A stretch of DNA of 64,000 bases from a bacterium. GTDB taxonomy: Bacteria; Hinthialibacterota; Hinthialibacteria; Hinthialibacterales; Hinthialibacteraceae. Location: the NCBI GenBank assembly GCA_016125385.1, contig WGLV01000022.1, forward strand, positions 363,692-427,691. The letters run 5' to 3'. Positions 59,542-64,000 of the stretch are shown piece after piece. Position 1 is the stretch's first letter; the number at the start of each line of letters is the position of its first letter. The translations under genes and the position numbers were made by a program. Below the pieces are notes generated by a model that worked only from the letters and a program-made list of their open reading frames with translations, made no database searches and was not told the origin of the DNA.

Positions 59542-60429
59542 TCAGGGCATGAACTGGCTGAAGATTTCCTGAATGGTGTTCTTGCCTTTGGCTTTGGCTT
59601 TTTCGCTCAGGATATCGGCGTTTTCAACCAGCGTCGCGCGTTCTTCACGGAAAAACACGCCCAGCGATATTTTGCCGTCCGTTCGAGACGCCGCGGTAAA
59701 TGCCGCGTTGCGCTCGTCTGTTTTGTAGTCATCCGGCAGAAATTCGATATGCTGACGGATCTCCTTGAATTCATCCACGCCGCGGAAGGTCGGGCAGGGC
59801 GACAGGATGTGGACGAAAGCGAAACCGGGGTGACGTATCGCTTCGGTGATGGTCTGGACGAGATGAGCGCCTTCACCGACAAAACAGCGCGCCACGAACG
59901 AGACATTGTACGCCAGCGCCAGCGAAGCGGCGTCGAGCGGGCGGTCCATCGAGCCATACGGCGTCGTTTTCGTGAGGTCGCCGACCGGAGTGGACGGAGA
60001 AGCCTGACCCTTGGTGAGGCCATAGATTTCGTTATCCATCATGATGTAGGTGATGTCGACGTTCCGGCGTCCGGCGTGGGGAAAATGTCCGCCGCCGATG
60101 GAGAGACCGTCGCCGTCGCCACCCGCCGCGATGACCGTCATGTGAGGCTTGGCGAGTTTAACGCCGGTCGCGATGGGGAGCGCGCGTCCGTGGATGGAGT
60201 TGAAACCGTAAGTCGCACAATAGCCGGGGATACGGCTGCTGCATCCGATGCCGGAGATGACGGCGACTTCATGAGGCGGAACGCCGACTTCGGCGAGCGC
60301 CTTGTGAATCGGTGTAAGTACCGCGTAGTTTCCGCAGCCTTTACACCAGATGGGTTTTAATTCGCTTTTGAAACTGGCAGGGACGAATTCAGGCCTGAGA
60401 GGTTGTGTTGCGGCGGTTACCATGGTCAT
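59542..60429 (-). CDS. korB: 2-oxoacid:ferredoxin oxidoreductase, beta subunit
   Basis: Binds thiamine pyrophosphate and an Fe-S cluster and, with the alpha subunit, decarboxylates a 2-oxoacid (probably 2-oxoglutarate) to acyl-CoA. The N-terminus has WCKGCGNY. The TPP-binding GDGDGLSIGGGHF region and MMDNEIYGLTKGQ follow. Its tail contains a REER turn. I start at ATG 60429, with GGAG four bases upstream; ATG 60423 (ten bases) and the TAATG-coupled ATG 60444 are alternatives. The korA stop is at 60444. The substrate could also be pyruvate or a branched-chain oxoacid. Confidence 0.93.
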   Translation of the reverse strand: MTMVTAATQPLRPEFVPASFKSELKPIWCKGCGNYAVLTPIHKALAEVGVPPHEVAVISGIGCSSRIPGYCATYGFNSIHGRALPIATGVKLAKPHMTVIAAGGDGDGLSIGGGHFPHAGRRNVDITYIMMDNEIYGLTKGQASPSTPVGDLTKTTPYGSMDRPLDAASLALAYNVSFVARCFVGEGAHLVQTITEAIRHPGFAFVHILSPCPTFRGVDEFKEIRQHIEFLPDDYKTDERNAAFTAASRTDGKISLGVFFREERATLVENADILSEKAKAKGKNTIQEIFSQFMP

Positions 60430-60443
60430 TTCGCTCCAATCCA

Positions 60444-62210
60444 TTAAGCCAACACGGTTTCTTGTCGTTGTTGAATCGCGTGGACGATTTCTTCGGCGGT
60501 CAGGGTTTTGGCCCCACTTCGCGCATACGAGGTCATTCGATCCGTATGGTTCAGCATGCTCTTCAGATAACGGAAAAACTGGGCCTGATACGAGAGTTCA
60601 ACGACCAGCACATGTTGTTTGCCGTCGATGAACGACTGAACCGCCTCGGCGGGCAGGGGGTGAATCATCTCGGGAACCAGCCCCGCCGCTTTAAAGCCGA
60701 GTTTGTTGCAGCGCTCGACCGCTTCTTCCAGAACGCCAAGGCTCGAACCCCAGCCAATCAGTCCGATTTCAGCGTCATCGGCGCCGAATTCATGTACGCG
60801 GCCGAATTGCATCATCGCCTCGTACATTTTCGTATGGCGCTTGCGGTTCATCTCTTCATGAATCGAGTAGGATGAAACTGGGCGGCCCGTCTCATCGTGT
60901 TCGATGCCGCTGACGAGGTGTTCGCCTCCCTGAGTGGAAAGCGTCACCGCGGGAGAGACGCCGTTGGGGTTTTCAAGAGAATAGCGTTTAAAGTTTTCAA
61001 GCTGTCCATTTTCAGCCAGCGTCCGATGTGGAACGGGGGGCAGATTGGGATCGAATGGATCGATCGTTTCCGAGCGATGGCCGATGAACTGATCGGACAG
61101 CACGAGTACCGGCAGCTGATACGCTTCCGCGATTTCAAACGCCTTACGAATGACATGGAAACAATCAGGGACGCTGTTGGGGGCGAGAACGACCTTTACG
61201 CCGTCGCCGTGGGTTCCATAAATTGCGGCCATCAGGTCGGATTGTTCCGACTTGGTCGGGACGCCCGTGCTGGGACCGCAACGCTGAACGTCGAGAATCA
61301 CGCAGGGCACTTCCGCCATTCCAGCCAGTCCGATGGCTTCCTGTTTAAGGGAAAGGCCCGGGCCTGAAGTCGCGGTCATTGCCATATCGCCCGCGTAACC
61401 GGCGCCGATGACCATGTTCATCGCGGATATTTCATCTTCGGTCTGAACGACTTTGCCGCCGACCTTGGGGAGTTCTTTCATCAGCCATTCCATCACTTCG
61501 GTGGATGGCGTAATGGGATACCCCGCGAAAAAGCGGCAGCCCGCCGTTAACGCGCCGCACGCAGCGGCGTCGTTGCCGGAGATGACCATCTTGGCGGGGC
61601 GGGGGGACCAGTCGAGCGTGGGAACTTCGCTTGAGATATTCAGTTTGGCTGCGTATTCCGCGCCTGCTTCGGTGGCTTTATGATTCGCCTGAGCGACTTC
61701 GTCGCCTTTTTTGCTGAATTTGGCGTAAATGATTTTTTCCAGGTCGTCGAGAGGGAGGTTTAACATGCGGGAGATCATGCCCAGCATGACCATGTTTTTC
61801 GCCAGTTTGTCTCCCGCGCTTTGCTCCGCCAGTTCGCGAAATGGGACGTGGATGTAGCGCGCTTCCATAGATGGATCGAGCGGCGCTTTTTCCGAGTAAT
61901 CCGGCTCGGCGGTTTCGTCATGGATAACCAGCGCGCCGGTTTTTAAAGCGAGGACGTCCTGAAACTTGAGATATTCGTTCCAGGAGAAGACGACCAAGGC
62001 GTCGAGACGATCGCCCTGATAGGAGATGGGGTGAGTGCTGATTCGCAGGCGGACGGAAGATTCGCCGCCGCGGATCTGCGGCCCAAACGATTTCAGCAAC
62101 AGGGCGTACAGCCCCACGCGCGCCGCTGCTTTGGTGAGTAACTCGCCGCACGTGATGCTACCGTCTCCACCGCTTCCGACAATGCCGATGGTAATCTCGT
62201 TGACATTCAT
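60444..62210 (-). CDS. korA: 2-oxoacid:ferredoxin oxidoreductase, fused gamma-alpha subunit
   Basis: 588 residues. The N-terminal 190 are the gamma domain (IVGSGGDGSITCGELL, then SFGPQIRGGESSVRL). The alpha domain begins at GNDAAACGALTAGCRFFAGYPITPSTEVMEW. SGPGLSLKQEAIGLAGMAEVP, the core of the pyrimidine-binding fold, follows near 290-315. A gamma-alpha fusion is typical of the KorA/VorA type. AGAGG precedes ATG 62210. It forms an operon with korB downstream. No separate ferredoxin-type delta subunit is encoded nearby. Confidence 0.94.
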   Translation of the reverse strand: MNVNEITIGIVGSGGDGSITCGELLTKAAARVGLYALLLKSFGPQIRGGESSVRLRISTHPISYQGDRLDALVVFSWNEYLKFQDVLALKTGALVIHDETAEPDYSEKAPLDPSMEARYIHVPFRELAEQSAGDKLAKNMVMLGMISRMLNLPLDDLEKIIYAKFSKKGDEVAQANHKATEAGAEYAAKLNISSEVPTLDWSPRPAKMVISGNDAAACGALTAGCRFFAGYPITPSTEVMEWLMKELPKVGGKVVQTEDEISAMNMVIGAGYAGDMAMTATSGPGLSLKQEAIGLAGMAEVPCVILDVQRCGPSTGVPTKSEQSDLMAAIYGTHGDGVKVVLAPNSVPDCFHVIRKAFEIAEAYQLPVLVLSDQFIGHRSETIDPFDPNLPPVPHRTLAENGQLENFKRYSLENPNGVSPAVTLSTQGGEHLVSGIEHDETGRPVSSYSIHEEMNRKRHTKMYEAMMQFGRVHEFGADDAEIGLIGWGSSLGVLEEAVERCNKLGFKAAGLVPEMIHPLPAEAVQSFIDGKQHVLVVELSYQAQFFRYLKSMLNHTDRMTSYARSGAKTLTAEEIVHAIQQRQETVLA

Positions 62211-62633
62211 GAAATGCGCCTCTTCGCTCCCCCGTCAATTGGCGGGTTGATTCAATGTAATATAAAACTCCAAAGCAAAACAATTAAAGCAAGTGTATGT
62301 CAAAAATCAAATGCGAGTTTTCGCTTTTTAAACTGAATCGTTTACTACCTGATAATGCTGACTTTTTTTATCAACATTTGATTCTTTCCATAGATGTTTA
62401 GCTATACAACTAAATAGTAAATGAAGGCAACATAATTTCAAGAGAGATTTTATTTTTTTTAATAAAAACTTACATTTACATATCTTTTTCTTTTTATATA
62501 CAATCAGTTTTGTCATGTATGGCCCAACGGTTGGGTATAGATGTTGGCGCTTTATATGGCCAGGTTTTTTTGCCATGATGGGGGAGACGTTTCCCCCGAA
62601 GGGAACGTGACGCTATGGGAGCGGGAGGGAATG
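62211..62633. other. AT-rich gap before the sulfatase gene
   Basis: About 420 bases. The centre (62330-62500) is strongly AT-rich and has no credible gene. Two small hairpins follow: CCCAA/TTGGG (62523-62535) and GGGGGA/TCCCCC (62580-62597). The latter lies in the leader of the sulfatase gene. A candidate promoter lies at 62475-62502. Confidence 0.5.
62475..62502 (+). promoter_or_regulatory. Possible promoter of the sulfatase gene
   Basis: TTTACA (62475-62480), 16 bases, then TATACA (62497-62502). It would give a leader of about 125 bases that contains two hairpins. Confidence 0.4.
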
Positions 62634-64000
62634 ATGCGCAAATCAACTCATGACGATCGGCTGGCGGGCATTGATGCCGATACAGGAGAAGTGAAAAAAT
62701 GTTCACTGGGCGCGGCGTTAAGAACACCGAGCGGCCGGCGTGAATTTTTGCAGACCGCTGGAGCGCTGGCGATCGGGACGAGCGGCGTATTGTCACCCTT
62801 GCGGGTGAGTGCGGACGCCAATCAGCCCAACGTTCTGCTGGTTATGACCGACGATCAGGGATTCGGCGATCTGGGCGTTCATGGCAACGATAAGGTCCGA
62901 ACGCCCAATATAGACGCCTTCGCCCGGCAGAGCGTCGAGTTCACGCAGTTCTATGTCTGTCCGGTTTGCGCGCCAACCCGTTCAAGCCTGATGACAGGCC
63001 GCTACAACTACCGGACCGGCGTGGTCGATACCTGGATCGGGCGCGCGATGATGCACGGCGATGAAGTCACCATGGCGGAAATGTTCGGTGGGGCGGGGTA
63101 TCGAACCGGCATCTTCGGCAAGTGGCATCTGGGCGACTGTGCGCCGATGCGCAGCATCGATCAGGGCTTTCAGGAATCGCTGGTGCATTACGGAGGCGGG
63201 ATGACTCAACCCTCGGATGCGCCCGGCGCCTCATACTTCGATCCGGTGCTCGTCCATAACGGCGAGCAACAACAATATAAGGGATACTGCACCGACATTT
63301 TCGCCACCGCCTGCCGCCAGTTTATGGAAGCGAAATCCGGCAAACCCTTCTTCGCGTACCTGGCGACGAACGCGCCTCATGTTCCTTTACAGATCGAAGA
63401 GCGGTACATGAAGCCGTATCTCAGCATGGGACTCGATGAGACCACCGCGCGAGTGTACGGCATGGAAGAAAATATCGATGAAAACTTCGGCATGCTGATG
63501 AAAACGCTCGACGATTTGGGCATTTCCGATAATACCATCGTGATCTTCATGACGGATAACGGTCCACAGCAGCAGCGCTATAACGCGGGGATGCGGGGAC
63601 GCAAAGGGATGGTGTATGAAGGCGGAATCCGCGTACCGTTTTATATCCGCTGGCCCAAGCGATTTCAGGCGGGCGAATCGGTCGCCACGCCGGCGGCGCA
63701 TATCGACGTCGCGCCAACGCTGCTCGCGGCGTGCGGCATCGAAAAGCCGGATGCCGTTCATTTTGATGGACGCAATCTGCTGCCTCTGATTGAGGAGTCC
63801 TCGCCGGATTGGTCCGACCGTTATCTGTTCTTCCAGTGGCATCGCGGCGACAAGCCCGAGCGGTTTCGCGACTGCGCCGTTCGCGGACCGCGTTATAAGC
63901 TGGTAAACGGCAAAGAACTCTACGATCTGAAGGACGATCCGGCCGAGAGCACTGATATCGCCGCGAAACATCCTGATATCGTCGAGGAGATGAGAAAAGC
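62634..64000 (+). CDS. Tat-exported sulfatase, C-terminus cut by window edge
   Basis: Hydrolyses sulfate esters, probably on a sulfated polysaccharide. A Tat-type signal (GRREFLQTAGALAIGTSG) lies near residues 38-55 and is preceded by a 35-residue polar extension. The catalytic site is CPVCAPTRSSLMTGRY near residue 115, in which the C-x-P-T-R cysteine is converted to formylglycine; it is Cys-type. The metal-binding VMTDDQG (near 73) and MTDNGPQQQRYNAG agree with the family. No anaerobic sulfatase-maturating enzyme gene is in view. ATG 62634 has GGGAGGG before it; ATG 62631 is also possible. Confidence 0.95.
   Translation, partial: MRKSTHDDRLAGIDADTGEVKKCSLGAALRTPSGRREFLQTAGALAIGTSGVLSPLRVSADANQPNVLLVMTDDQGFGDLGVHGNDKVRTPNIDAFARQSVEFTQFYVCPVCAPTRSSLMTGRYNYRTGVVDTWIGRAMMHGDEVTMAEMFGGAGYRTGIFGKWHLGDCAPMRSIDQGFQESLVHYGGGMTQPSDAPGASYFDPVLVHNGEQQQYKGYCTDIFATACRQFMEAKSGKPFFAYLATNAPHVPLQIEERYMKPYLSMGLDETTARVYGMEENIDENFGMLMKTLDDLGISDNTIVIFMTDNGPQQQRYNAGMRGRKGMVYEGGIRVPFYIRWPKRFQAGESVATPAAHIDVAPTLLAACGIEKPDAVHFDGRNLLPLIEESSPDWSDRYLFFQWHRGDKPERFRDCAVRGPRYKLVNGKELYDLKDDPAESTDIAAKHPDIVEEMRK

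Noticed and set aside
62328..62576. Minus-strand frame of 82 codons in the AT-rich gap
   Set aside because: Its Lys- and Leu-rich product is what AT-rich non-coding DNA gives; no ribosome site.

Overview
The window reads as chromosomal DNA of a Gram-negative bacterium with mid-range GC (mid-50s percent by eye). It has an RND efflux pump, lipoproteins, Tat signal peptides and secreted glycoside hydrolases. The set of sulfatase, sialidase-like, GH2, GH20, GH97 and GH30/GH39-like enzymes, Tat-exported Gfo/Idh/MocA and GMC oxidoreductases and DUF1349-type secreted proteins is typical of polysaccharide-degrading lineages such as the PVC superphylum, Hydrogenedentota or Sumerlaeota. No rRNA or tRNA is present, so the phylum stays an inference. 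There is no phage, IS element or CRISPR array.

Layout. 0-7 kb is a minus-strand housekeeping block: partial Nudix hydrolase, topA, an RluB-type pseudouridine synthase, scpB, scpA and guaA. 7.1-10 kb is a plus-strand nuoABCD operon with a good promoter, a palindrome at the expected start of transcription and a terminator. 10.1-10.43 kb holds what looks like a free-standing structured RNA gene with consensus promoter, long closing stem and strong terminator; I cannot assign it to a family. 10.5-13.8 kb is a tightly overlapping minus-strand operon of an NtrC-type regulator, a sialidase-like secreted protein and a methyltransferase. 13.9-15.1 kb is an AT-richer pocket with a secreted protein of unknown function and an orphan HicB-like protein, followed by priA and a multi-membrane-span protein.

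18.9-22.6 kb contains three poorly characterised minus-strand genes. One joins sigma-factor-like regions to two WD40-like repeats. 23-32.4 kb has two large secreted glycosidase-like proteins flanking an RND pump and its adaptor. 32.5-35.9 kb is a three-gene redox module: a Tat lipoprotein small subunit, a GMC flavoprotein and a nine-heme membrane cytochrome. 36-43 kb has alkD, a lipoprotein FAD oxidoreductase, an MFS transporter, a quinone-reductase-like enzyme, ilvD and a monoheme lipoprotein.

43.4-49.4 kb has GH20 and GH97 enzymes plus two divergent secreted proteins that share a C-terminal tail. One of these two is a tandem domain duplication. 49.5-54.5 kb has a FapA/DUF342 protein, a polyphosphate:AMP phosphotransferase and an HD-GYP response regulator. 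54.6-64 kb has a Tat Gfo/Idh/MocA protein, a GH2 beta-galactosidase-like enzyme, a 2-oxoacid:ferredoxin oxidoreductase (beta and fused gamma-alpha) and a sulfatase cut by the window edge.

Together the genes suggest a heterotroph that breaks down sulfated or amino-sugar-rich glycans outside the cytoplasm. Periplasmic sugar oxidation would feed a membrane cytochrome, and oxoacid:ferredoxin oxidoreductase plus complex I would serve central energy metabolism.
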